This document shows positions 43,632-53,396 of a DNA stretch of 64,000 nt, one piece after another (the first letter of the stretch is position 1; every line of letters begins with the position of its first letter). Where the stretch lies: NCBI RefSeq assembly GCF_950295315.1, contig NC_080162.1, positions 70,244,962-70,308,961 of the forward strand, in the 5' to 3' direction. The notes beneath the pieces are model-generated. The model had not been told where the DNA came from and searched no databases. It worked only from the letters and a program-made list of their open reading frames with translations. Both the position numbers and the translations under genes were made by a program. The stretch comes from Erinaceus europaeus (lineage: Eukaryota; Chordata; Mammalia; Eulipotyphla; Erinaceidae).

Positions 43632-44554
43632 TTGAACAAATTTAGCATTATTGATGCATGGTCAACATGTAGTAAAAGTTGCCAGAAGTCTAAGGCATTA
43701 TACATAGCACAGTATTTCTATCCTACAACAAATTTTCTTAAAAATTGACATTCTCAGTTCAACAAGTGTTCATTTTTATACAGCCATGAAGTAAACATTT
43801 TTTAATTATCCACTTAAGTCCAGTTATAAGTATAGCTTTATCCTGGCACCTACTTGTCAGTGCAATGACTGCTAGTAAGAGGTCCCACAAATTAGAATTA
43901 TTTATGAAGATTACTAAAACATAAAAAGCCTAGGTAGTTTAACTAACAGATGTCTCAAATTTGAATTAATCCTCAACAAGTCTATTTCTTCCACTTACCA
44001 TTTTTGAAGCTAATTTTAGCATCAAAATAACTGTTTACTATGTTCATGTTCAGAGTTCACTAGCAGATAACTAAAATCAGATAATTTGTCATATTTAAAT
44101 TTTTTGTTTTGTTTTGTAGACCCAAGGAATTAAGCATGTAACCTAACCACTTCAGGTCTAATTTTTCAGAGACAAAAGGAAGACAGCACAGAAGTGAGAC
44201 TTCCCTAGTGTTGTGGCACAGCCAGTGTTCTACTCTGATTTTCTATAAAGAGTTTACAAGTTGTTTTTTTGTTTTGTTTTGTTTTGTTTGTTTGTGTGTG
44301 TGTGTTTCTTTGTTTGTTTTAATATGTATGTTTTAAGTCCTTGGTTCACGTGGAGTTGAATTTTCCATCTGCCGAAAAGAAAAGCTCCAAGTTCATGATT
44401 TTCTACTTCAAAACACAAGTTCTTCCATTCCCAACTAGCTTGGGAGACTGCCTCTGTCCTCCAAACTATCTGTACAGATACCTCCCTTTTGTGTGTGTGT
44501 GTGTGTCTGTGTATGTGTGTCAGTCTCCTTTTGTATATGTCTGTGTCTCTACTT
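43632..44554. other. unique DNA, no gene seen
   Basis: Contains (TTTTG)n at about 44265-44290 joined to GT repeats, and another GT run near 44491-44520. No coding or RNA gene recognised. Confidence 0.4.
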
Positions 44555-44715
44555 TCTTTGTCTTTTTATGAGGACACAGTCATACTGGATTAAAACCCAA
44601 TCTGATTTGAGTATGGCCTCTTCTTAAGTTGATTACACCTGCCTAGACCCTATTTCCAAGTTAAGTCACATTCATAAGCACTGAGAGTGTAGCAGGGACT
44701 GGGCAAGCTCCAGTG
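44555..44715 (-). repeat. MaLR-type LTR fragment
   Basis: 'ttgattacacctgcctagac', 'cctatttccaagttaagtca' and 'cattcataagcactgagag' match the reversed middle of an MLT1-like LTR. Confidence 0.6.
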
Positions 44716-46431
44716 CCTGTATTTTCTTGCATTAACATTACCATTTTTCCTCTTCACTCCACCCCCATTTGTGTTTCTCAATCTCTATCTACCTACCTGA
44801 AGAAAAAAAAAAAAGTCAGCCCAGGAGCTGTGAAACTGAGTATGTGTTAAGACTCTAGCTCTGTTTAAAAATAATGGGGAGGGGAATAACAGTCTAACTT
44901 AATTTAGAACATTCTAGGTGCCCCACAGAAGCTAGGGACAATAACCCTATAGCCTGCCTGCCTTTGCAAAACTCCAGTTTATGGCCTTTTCTATGTCATT
45001 TCCTATATTATCCTCCTAGAAACTGTTTTCTCAAAGAACTCAGATCATTTTGCCCCATCTTAAGCATCACTTAGACTAAGTTTTCAAACAGTTTTAAAGT
45101 GGTTTGATAGCAATATTTCACAATTGTCTCCCAAACTACCTGATTATTGTCATTTTGATCCAAGGGAAACCAGGAAGACATGGGGGGGGGGGTCTGCAGA
45201 AACTCAGTTCACACCTTTTCTGAGTGGTTTGTGCATGCCTTGGTTTAACAAACAAAACAATATTCTTCAGAAGGCTTTGAAATGTAAGGCTTCTCATTTC
45301 TCCCTCAGTGGGAAGTTTTCTTTTTTCTATTCAGTTTGTGTAATGTGGTGAAAAATCATCCCAATTCTAGAAATTACTATGCTTGAGTGCAGATGTCATG
45401 CTGGTGTAAATTAGGGGCCTCTGGACAATGGCTACACCTGGAAGGAGGGGGGGCAAGTCAAGGACAGCTGCACTCAAAATCCTGCTCACAGTCTCACCCA
45501 GCTGGAAAGAGCAGGTCCAAAGAGACTGGCACTATAAGTCTGTTGGGGAATACACTCCTGACCTTCAGAATGCTTCATTTTCAAAATCATTACACAGTCA
45601 AGCCTCCAGAGTGCTCTCAGAGTGCCTTTGTAATACTTAGGGAAACCTAAGTATAAATTAGTGGCTTTACCCTTACCTTATCAAATGATACAATGAGCTT
45701 TTTTAAAAAACTCATTTTATTGCTATTTTAAAGTACAGTACTTTGCCACAGAATGAGGGGCTGCAGATACCATGGCCTTGGGCTCTAGGCAGACACTAGA
45801 ACTATGCTACAGAGTCAGGTATAAGATAACAAATTATTCCTCAGGTCCTTGGTATAATACTGGTAGACTAAGGTCAGTGCCACCTATGGCCAGTACCTAG
45901 TAATTTGAGCATCCTGAGTCCTAAAATAGTCCTATTGCCAACCATGGTTACAACCTAGCTTGGAATCCCTGCTGTTTCATTGTATCTCTGAACACTCCCT
46001 TCAAAAGCTTTTCCTTTAAGAGGAAAAAAGGGAAGCAAGGAGTGGAGGTGGATGGTGTGTTGAAAAAGGGTTAGAAGGGTGCATTTTAACAGAGGCAGAA
46101 TGGCAACCCACAATTTTGCCCTAATAGAGGGGTTTTCAGCACAGGTAACAAAAACCAGGGGAAGCAGATTACTTCTGTGTGGGTCCAGGGGCATACTTAG
46201 TGGTTCCTCTAAACAAGCGCCTAAATAGCCCTCTAAATAATCATTAGTTGCCCGTTCTGCTAAAGCAAGTTGGGAGAAAGTAGGTTTTACGTATGCTAGC
46301 ATGATAAACATAAGCACAAGTCACCTGAGGGTTTGTGAAAACAGCTTCCAGGTAGCCACCTGCAGAGACTGCAGTTCAGCAGGACTAGGATGAGTCTGTG
46401 ATTTGCATTTCATTTTCTCTGTTTTTTGCTG
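44716..46431. other. unique DNA, no gene seen
   Basis: 1.7 kb. Open frames at 45387-45650 and 45955-46317 show no known domain. G10 at 45183-45192. Nothing classified as a repeat. Confidence 0.4.
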
Positions 46432-46707
46432 TCATCACAGACCCCTGCAAGCGTCAACCGGCTTTGACCTAGCACGTTATGATTGGGCCCTCCTCAATCG
46501 TTATCGAACAGGCCATGGCCGGTGTGCCACTATGTTCCACCGCTGGGGAGCCAGAGACGACCCGAACTGCCCCTGCGGCTACAGACAATGACCCACATAG
46601 TCAACAACTGCCACCTCTCCAGATTCAAAAGAGGTCTCGAAACTTTACATCAGGCTCAACCTGACGCTGTTGACTGGCTACGGAAGAAAGGCAAACACTA
46701 CAAGAAG
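46432..46707 (+). pseudogene. non-L1 LINE ORF2 C-terminal fragment
   Basis: Three shifted frames together carry the motifs FDLARYDWALLNRYRTGHGR, then MFHRWGARDDPNCPCGYRQ, MTHIVNNCHLSRFKRGLETL and DAVDWLRKKGK. The C-x-C-G...H-I-V-x(2)-C...F spacing is a conserved C-terminal zinc-finger-like segment of LINEs of the Jockey/CR1-like kind, well known from arthropods and other invertebrates. Clade assignment is not certain. A 4-base loss after 'ggctacagaca' (compare the copy at 60920) and a shared 'ccggc' frameshift break it. It ends in a short AAGAAG tail next to an L1 3' UTR. Confidence 0.8.
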
Positions 46708-46854
46708 TGATTTAATAATGATTAACAAGATTATAATATAACAGGGGTATAATTCCATACAGTTCCCACCACCAGAGTTCCATGTCCCATCCCTTCCACT
46801 GGAAGCTTCCCTTTTCTTTACCCATATGGGAGTATGGACCAAAATTCTCTATGG
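46708..46854 (-). mobile_element. L1 3' UTR, part 1
   Basis: 'gtataattccatacagttcc', 'tatgggagtatggaccaa'. Interrupted by a SINE, resuming at 47056. Confidence 0.85.
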
Positions 46855-47055
46855 CGTGGAGCCAGGTGATGGTGCACCTGGTTGAGCTACATGTTACAGT
46901 GCAAAAGGACCCAGGTTCAAGCCCCTGACCCCCACCTACAGGGGGAAAACTTTGCAAGTGGTGAAGCAGGACTGCAGGTCTCTCTCTGTCTCCTCCTTCC
47001 TTCTCAATTTCTGGCTGTTTCTATCCAATAAATAAAGATAATTAAAAATTTTTTT
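46855..47055 (+). mobile_element. SINE-B inside L1
   Basis: A perfect 12-bp duplication AATTCTCTATGG (46843-46854 and 47056-47067). Head 'gtgatggtgcacctggttga', B box 'cccaggttcaagcccctgac', tail 'ccaataaataaagataatta'. Confidence 0.95.
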
Positions 47056-47221
47056 AATTCTCTATGGGGTACAGAAGGTGGAAGGTCTGGCTTCTATAAT
47101 TGCTTCTCTGTTGAGAATGTTCATTGGCATGTTGATCTATACCCCCAGCCTGTTTCTATCTTTCCCTAGTGGGGTAGGGCTCTGGGGAGGTGAGGTTCCA
47201 GGACACATTGGTGAGTTTTTT
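47056..47221 (-). mobile_element. L1 3' UTR, part 2
   Basis: 'ggtacagaaggtggaaggtc' to 'aggacacattggtgag'. 5'-truncated. Confidence 0.85.
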
Positions 47222-47487
47222 AAATTGTCACCAGAATTATTGCTGGGATTTGGTGCCTGCTCCTGGTAACTTGTTTTTGTTTGTTTGTTTTTTTCTTTCT
47301 TAACTTTATTTGCTAGGACAGACAGAAATTGAAAGGGGAGGGGGAAATAGAGAGGGAGAGAGAGAGAGAGAGAGAGAGATACCTACAGACCGGCTTCATC
47401 GCTGCAGGTGGGGAACAGGGATTGAACATAGGTCCCTGACCATAGTAATGTGTGTACCCAACTGGTGCACCACTGCTCCATCCCCCT
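47222..47487 (-). mobile_element. SINE with A-type module and B-type head
   Basis: Left end 'accagaattattgctgggat' plus 'ttggtgcctgctcctgg' is the reversed 3' module. The right end 'caactggtgcaccactgctc' is the reversed SINE-B head. Another chimera like the copy at 37900. A GA repeat lies within it near 47358-47380. Confidence 0.75.
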
Positions 47488-48539
47488 TATTTGCATTCTT
47501 AACATGTTCTCTAAAGGTGCTGGAAGAGTTGCTTGGACCACTTCTATAATGAACTCATCATGCTCTTTGCTTTTTCTTCCTTCTTATCCACCCCCCCCAC
47601 CCCCTACCCCCCCACCCCACCCCCCACCCCCGCCAGCCCACCCGCCCGCCTAGAATGTGATTCCATAGGAGAGGACTGACTGGAGGGAGAAGCAGCACAT
47701 TCCATTCTTAAATGTTGCAGCTCATTAGCAGCTTTCACTGCAGGAACAGAAGGCTCAGCTGAGGCCTATCAATAAAACAGCTTAGGTCAGGGATCATTTC
47801 TTTGTGGGAAGCTTGTTACTACCATGGGCTTCTTCCAAAAAGATTAGACTCTTCATAGTCAAAAAAATATTTTAAGCCCTTTGAGAAAGTCAACACAGTT
47901 GGCAAGTCAGAGAAAAGGCAGAATGTCTTGTTTTTAAGAAGTCACCCTGTTCTTATGTTGACCAGAGAGCCGGGAAAGAGGGTACATCCTTCTAGGAAAT
48001 TCCTGCAAACAATAAAATGATGACCTGAGTAAGGCACTCTGTGCTCTGGGCCTGGAGGATGGGGGTGACCAGGGATTTGCCAAGAGTCATTCGGATATTT
48101 ATAACATCATTCTCAGGCCATAAAAATTATCAACTTAATAATTAGCACTTTATGTTCCTATGAATAAAACTTCTAGATTTACTGAATTGTGAGTTTTGAC
48201 TATGGATGCCTCTGTCAGAGCCAGACCAAACAGCCAGACAATCCCCACCCCTACTCTAGAAAGTAGATGTCAGTGGGCAGAGAGAACCTTACAAAACAAA
48301 GGGTATGCTAACCCAGGGCACAGGACTGAGTCTTAAGTATTGAGGTTGGGATGTGTTGCCAAGAACCAAAACCTGCCCTCAGCTTCCAAGATTGTTGACT
48401 AATGAAAGATCATAGCCAGTTCTCTCTAGCTATTCTACTTAGGTCCAAGGGGGCCTTCTCCCCAAAGGTTACCCAGAGGGAAAACTATTCCAAATATGAT
48501 TAATGTTAGGCTTCAAAAACTGAATCCCAGTGTTGTCAA
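47488..48539. other. unique DNA, no gene seen
   Basis: A C-rich run lies at 47588-47651. The rest has no recognised repeat; 47690-47810 and 48080-48200 have balanced, non-repetitive composition. Confidence 0.4.
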
Positions 48540-48990
48540 TTTTCTATGTCAGCTGGGTCAAGGTGTCTATATTGTGTCCAACTTTGTTCTGAATGTTTCT
48601 ATGAAAGTGGCTTTTTTTAAAAACATAGTGAATTTTGACTAAAACAGCTTGCCTTCCACTGTGTGAGTGGGCCTCATCCAGTCAGTTGAAGTCCTTCCTA
48701 GAGGATAGACTAACCTCCCCTGAGCAAAAAAGGAATTCTACCAACAGACTTATTTCAGACTCAAACTGCAATTCTTACTTGAATCTACAGCCTGACCAGT
48801 CTACCTCCTCAGATTTTGCACATGCTAGCTTCCACAATCATATGAGTCAATTCTTTAAAATAAATACCTCTTCTTCCCTTTAAATATATAGCGTGTATAT
48901 ACATACTATATATGTGTGTATAAATATACATATGCACACATCCTGCTGGCTGTTTCTCTGCAGAAGCTTGCGTAATCTCCTTGCTTCAGT
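48540..48990 (+). repeat. ancient LTR-like mammalian repeat
   Basis: 'gagtgggcctcatccagtca', 'gttgaagtccttcctagagg', 'gagcaaaaaaggaattctac', 'ccacaatcatatgagtcaat' and 'gctgtttctctgcagaagct' follow in order a repeat I know as common in mammalian genomes. I do not recall its name with certainty. Confidence 0.6.
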
Positions 48991-49077
48991 TTGGAAAGTT
49001 TCTGAAGTGTCAACTTGGCCCCAGAACTCTCTAAAGCCTTTGCTACAATCATATCACAGCACAAATGCCTTTTTGTT

Positions 49078-49197
49078 TTTTTACCAGAGCAATGCTCAGC
49101 TCTGGTTTAAGAATGGTATGGGGGATTGAAGCTGGGGCCTTGGAGCCTCAGGCATGAGAGTCAATTTGCATAACCATTATGCTAACTCCCCAGCACA
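49078..49197 (-). mobile_element. SINE-C
   Basis: 'accagagcaatgctcagctc', 'gattgaagctggggccttgg', 'tttgcataaccattatgcta'. Confidence 0.8.
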
Positions 49198-49325
49198 GGT
49201 AACACAAATTCTCACTCTTCCCAGTCCCATGTCTCTCACTCTCTCCAAGGCTCAGCCCCAAAACTCTCTCCAATAAACTTCCTATACTCAAATTCTCAGA
49301 TCACAGCCTATTTTCCCAGAAATCT

Positions 49326-49497
49326 GAGTAACCCAGGAGATAACTCAGTGGGAAAAGCATAGGACTAATGAAGATGAGGTCACAGTTTTGATCCCCAGCA
49401 TAGTGTATGCCAGAGTGATGCTCTTGTTTTCTCTCTCCTTTCCTCCTCTCCTTCTTTTTCATTAATAAATGACTGAACACATAAATATTTTAAAAGA
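49326..49497 (+). mobile_element. SINE-C relative, plus orientation
   Basis: 'cccaggagataactcagtgg', 'gtcacagttttgatccccag' and 'gccagagtgatgctcttgtt' with a pyrimidine-rich body and 'attaataaatga' tail. Confidence 0.6.
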
Positions 49498-49500
49498 TGT

Positions 49501-49506
<6 letters not shown>

Positions 49507-49531
<25 letters not shown>
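49507..49531. repeat. (GT)n microsatellite
   Basis: About 12 GT units. Confidence 0.9.
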
Positions 49532-50039
49532 TCCCGACTCATATGCTGTTTTCCAAAGGAAAATCACTTTTAGTATCATCTGAGCCCTTCACAGTTTCTA
49601 TACAGTTAGGTACACAGTAGGGACTTAAAGTGTTGAGTGATTTGTTACTAGCTGCCATATTCAGTCTTAAATGACCTCACTAGAGAGATAGTCAGCTAAG
49701 AAGCCATTAAGTGTCATTCTCTACACGGACAATCCTGGGAGGAGAGATTACTTAGCCTTTGTTTGAATACCCCCCTGTGATGAAGATCTAAGAGGGCAAC
49801 CTCATAGAACATTATTTGATATGTCAAACTGAAAACCTAAGCCCTCCAAGGCAAAATGAACAGTTCTCTTTAGTCCATAGGAAACTCTTTAGTATTACAA
49901 AGTATTGTCCTTCACAAGCATTCCCTGACCCAGTTCCTAAATCCAGAACACACTTTCTAGCACTCTCCTTTTGCTGGCTTCTTTCTCCTAATATCTCCTT
50001 ATATAACCTCAAAGGTGAATACCAAAGACTCACAGAAGC
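49532..50039. other. unique DNA
   Basis: Overlapping open frames on both strands (49816-50061) have no known domain. Confidence 0.35.
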
Positions 50040-50165
50040 ACAGAACATCAGAACAGAATAGATTCAACCACCTGTTCTTCAGTCAAGAAGTAGGCAATGA
50101 TGGTGGAATGCTCTGCCCATAGTCACAAGCCTATGGCAGGGCTGGCTCCTAGTTCTGGGTCCATT
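50040..50165 (-). repeat. MIR fragment
   Basis: 'ctgcccatagtcacaagcct', 'atggcagggctggctcctag' resemble the reversed MIR core around the 'gcccaaggtcacac' motif. Confidence 0.5.
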
Positions 50166-50297
50166 TTGCTTCCTTTCCTTTTCCTCTTTTTAAGTGGCCC
50201 AATTTGTACAATGCAAGAAGATTAGTTAGCTACATTTTACATACATCTGGATACAGGCTTTTCACAACAGCATTCTAGGGGTGTTATTATTACTATT

Positions 50298-50420
50298 TTT
50301 TTTTTACCAGAGCACTGCTTAGCTCTGGTTTATGGTGGTGCTGCGGATTAAACCTGGGACTTTGGAGCCTCAGCCATGACAGTCTCTTTGCATAACCATT
50401 ATGCTATCTACCCCAATCAA
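50298..50420 (-). mobile_element. SINE-C
   Basis: 'accagagcactgcttagctc', 'ggattaaacctgggactttg', 'ctttgcataaccattatgct', close to consensus. Confidence 0.85.
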
Positions 50421-50574
50421 GTGTTAAACTTCTAACACCTTTATCCTCTTGTTGACTCACTTAGGCCATTCTGACACCAAAGCTCCTAAGATATTTTCCA
50501 TATAAACTGTGTTTTTGCAAGTTGGCTTTTGAAGCATTCAATTAACTCTATTCAATATTTGTCTATTTATCCAG

Positions 50575-50815
50575 CAAGTTAGCCCATTTAAAATCCTGTT
50601 CTGCTTTATATCTTAATGCTTTTCAGTCACCAAATTGTAGATGCTACCATGATGCCAACCTAACTTCCCTGGGCAGAGGACCTCACCAGTGTGTCCTGGA
50701 ATTTCACCTCTTCAGAGCCCTTCCCCGCTAGGGAAAGATAGAGATAGGCTGGGAGTATGGATCGACCTGCCAACTCCCATGTCCAAGAGAGGAGCAATTA
50801 CAGAAGCCAGACCTT
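50575..50815 (+). mobile_element. older L1 3' UTR, left part
   Basis: 'ctgttctgctttatatctta', 'acttccctgggcagaggacc', 'gaggagcaattacagaagcc'. It continues after the large L1 at 58172. Confidence 0.85.
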
Positions 50816-52419
50816 GGGGGGTTGCCGGAAGATGGTGGACTGAGAAGCTGCTAGTGGCTTGAGCTCTGACCACATCTTCTGGAAATGGTAGGATTTTCTG
50901 CCTTTAGTAGGCCAGTCAATAAGGAGTCCTAGCGGTGACACCAAGGGAGTGACTATAACTTAATTTGGGTTAAAAAAGAGTAGAAAAAAAAGAAAAAAAT
51001 TTTTTCTTTCTTTTAAAATATTAAGCACAAATCCTCCCCCTTAGCCCCCCCCCCATAACCAGTCCCTGGGGACCAGCTCCTAGCAGGCTCCCCTGCTGAG
51101 CCTCTTTCTTTCCTGTCCCACCAGGGAGTATCATTCATTCTAAGTCTATACCCTTCTGAAACCTCTGGCCTTTTTTCTTTCTAAGTAGCCAACCACCCCA
51201 CCTCACCCCACATAGCTAATTAAATAATTATAAATAAATAAATAAACTCTTTCCTTTCACCGCTCTTTTATGACTGTTCTTTTTATCTTTTTCTTTTTTC
51301 TCTCTTTCTTTTTTTTTTTCTTTTTCTCATTCTTGTCATCCTTTCTTCCTTAATCCTACAGCTTCCAAAGCCACGGGCCCCATCTCCCACACCACCAAAC
51401 AGTGTGCTTTTTTGAATTCACTGATACACATTTGGGAATTATTTTGGGGAAGAATTCTGACTCAGAGTTGGACTCTCACTCGAGTATCTCTGCTCAACTT
51501 CCCTTCCTCCTATAGCTACCCCTAGAATATACAGTGGATAGTAGATTTGCATAACTGTCTATTTTAGCTATCCTTGTCTAGTCCTGGGGTTTTGTTTTGT
51601 TTTTCTCTTTCTTAACAATCAGCTGCCTCTGATCATGAGGTTTGAGGTAATCTGGGACAGGGTTGTTTTTTTACCCTGCTCTATTTTATGATTAATATTA
51701 TATAAAGGCATATATCTTCCCCCTGTTTAGGTTGATCAGAATTAACTCTTAGGGTATCTTTCATTGCTAGGGTAGTGGGCATCTTATCTATTGTGGGAGG
51801 AACTTGTCTCGTTACTCCTACATCCTCTACAGACTTTCCCCTCCCTCATCCTCCTAGCTAATTAAAAAAATTAAATTAAATTAAAAAATAAAGTAATCAA
51901 AAAAAACTTTCCTTTCACTGCTCTTTAATTACAGCTCTTTTTCTTATCTTTTCTCTTTTCTCTCTCTTGTCTCTTTTTTCTTTTTTTTTTTATCTTGTCA
52001 TACACTTCTTCCTTCCTTCTTTGCCTTTCTGAATTTGTGAATTATTTTGGGGAAGAAATCTGACTCAGAGTGGACTCTCTATGTGTGTATCTCTGCTCTA
52101 CTTCCCTTTCCCCTCTTGTTACCCCTAGAATATACAGTGGATAGTAGATTTGCATAACTGTCTATTCTTGCTATCCCTTCTTTCTTTTCTCTTTCATCTT
52201 CACTGGGATTTGGTTACTATTTTTTCACGGACTGGAGAAATTGTTTGGCTAACTGGTATTGATTAAACTGCTTCAATACTTGCTTCAGTTGCTACTGTAA
52301 TTCCTGAGGTTGGTGAGTGCAATTGTCATAAAGGTATTTCGTACAGTGAGGCTTGTGCTCAAGACACAACAACTGAGGAACAGTAGAGCATAAAAAAAGA
52401 AATACATAAATCAAAAAAA
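50816..52419 (+). promoter_or_regulatory. L1 5' UTR
   Basis: Starts 'ggggggttgccggaagatgg' directly after the duplicated target CAGACCTT and runs 1.6 kb to the ORF1 start. It contains repeated blocks: 'aatatacagtggatagtaga' with 'tttgcataactgtctatt' occurs near 51527-51561 and again near 52128-52165, and 'attattttggggaag' with 'ctgactcagagt' twice. So a unit of about 600 bp is imperfectly duplicated, as in L1s with tandem 5' monomers. In L1 this region carries the internal promoter. It is unlike the 5' UTR at 25255. Confidence 0.8.
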
Positions 52420-53334
52420 ATGGGTAGATCAAAAACAAATAAAACTGCTACTCCAATGAATGAAGACAAGAGCCCAGAAGAAACTACAAATCAGCCAGAA
52501 GTAACCATAGATAAGAAAAGTATGCAAGCAATAATAAACTTATTAATCACAGAAATGAAAACAACATTGGAGTAAAGGAATGGCAATATTAGGGAAACAA
52601 CAGTTGAGGTCCCCAAGGAAAATACTGATTATCTTGAGGCAATTAGAGAACTGAAAGGTGAAATAGCTGTAATGAAGAAAGAAGCTGAGGCAAGGGAAAG
52701 CAGACTAACAGAAGCAGAAAACAGAATTAGTCAGACAGAGGATGAGTTATAGAAAACTAAGAAAGAGGTGAAAGAGCTTAAAAAGAGATTGAGAGACACT
52801 GAAAACAACAACAGAGACATATGGGATGATCTCAAAAGAAGTAACATTCACATAATTGGCCTGCCAGAGGAAGAAAGAGAGGAAGGGGAAGCAAACATTC
52901 TAGAGGAAATAATAGAAGAAAACTTCCCAGACCTGAATAACAGAAAGGACATCAAGATTCAAGAGGCCCAGAGAGTACCAAACAGAATCAACCCAGACCT
53001 GAAGACACCAAGACACATCAAAGTCACAATGAGAAGGAGTAAGGATAAAGAAAGGATCCTAAAGGCTGCAAGAGAGAAACAAAAAGTCACATACAAGGGA
53101 AAACACATAAGATTATCTGCAGACTTCTCCACTCAAACTCTAAAAGCCAGAAGAGAATGGCAAGATATCTGTCGAGCCCTGAATGAAAAAGGGTTTCAAC
53201 CAAGGATAATATATCCTGCTAGACTTTCATTCAAAGTAGATGGAGGGATCAAAACCTTCTTAGACAAACAACAGTTAAAGGAGGCAACCATCACCAAACC
53301 AGCCCTGAAAGAGGTGCTAAAAGACCTCTTATAA
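52420..53334 (+). pseudogene. L1 ORF1 (RNA-binding chaperone) with two stops
   Basis: In L1, ORF1p is a trimeric RNA-binding protein that coats L1 RNA and is needed for retrotransposition. The frame here is 304 codons plus stop, slightly shorter than the human protein. Codons 1-110 include a Glu/Lys-rich stretch consistent with the coiled coil. The RNA-recognition domain shows SNIHIIGLPEEE and the C-terminal domain shows RRSKDKERILKAAREK, TYKGKHIRLSADFS and RREWQDICRALNEKGFQP, all typical of ORF1p. In-frame stops at codon 52 (52573-52575) and codon 111 (52750-52752) inactivate it. The start at 52420 was chosen because the frame is collinear from there to 53334. Confidence 0.93.
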
Positions 53335-53396
53335 ACAAGAACATCACTATAATACTGGCAATATATCAGAGCAAACAAAAAAAATTTTTTTAAACA

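Noticed and set aside
46432..46707. BovB/RTE identity for the non-L1 LINE
   Set aside because: The C-terminal finger and RTGHG segment are not features of the BovB C-terminus as I know it.
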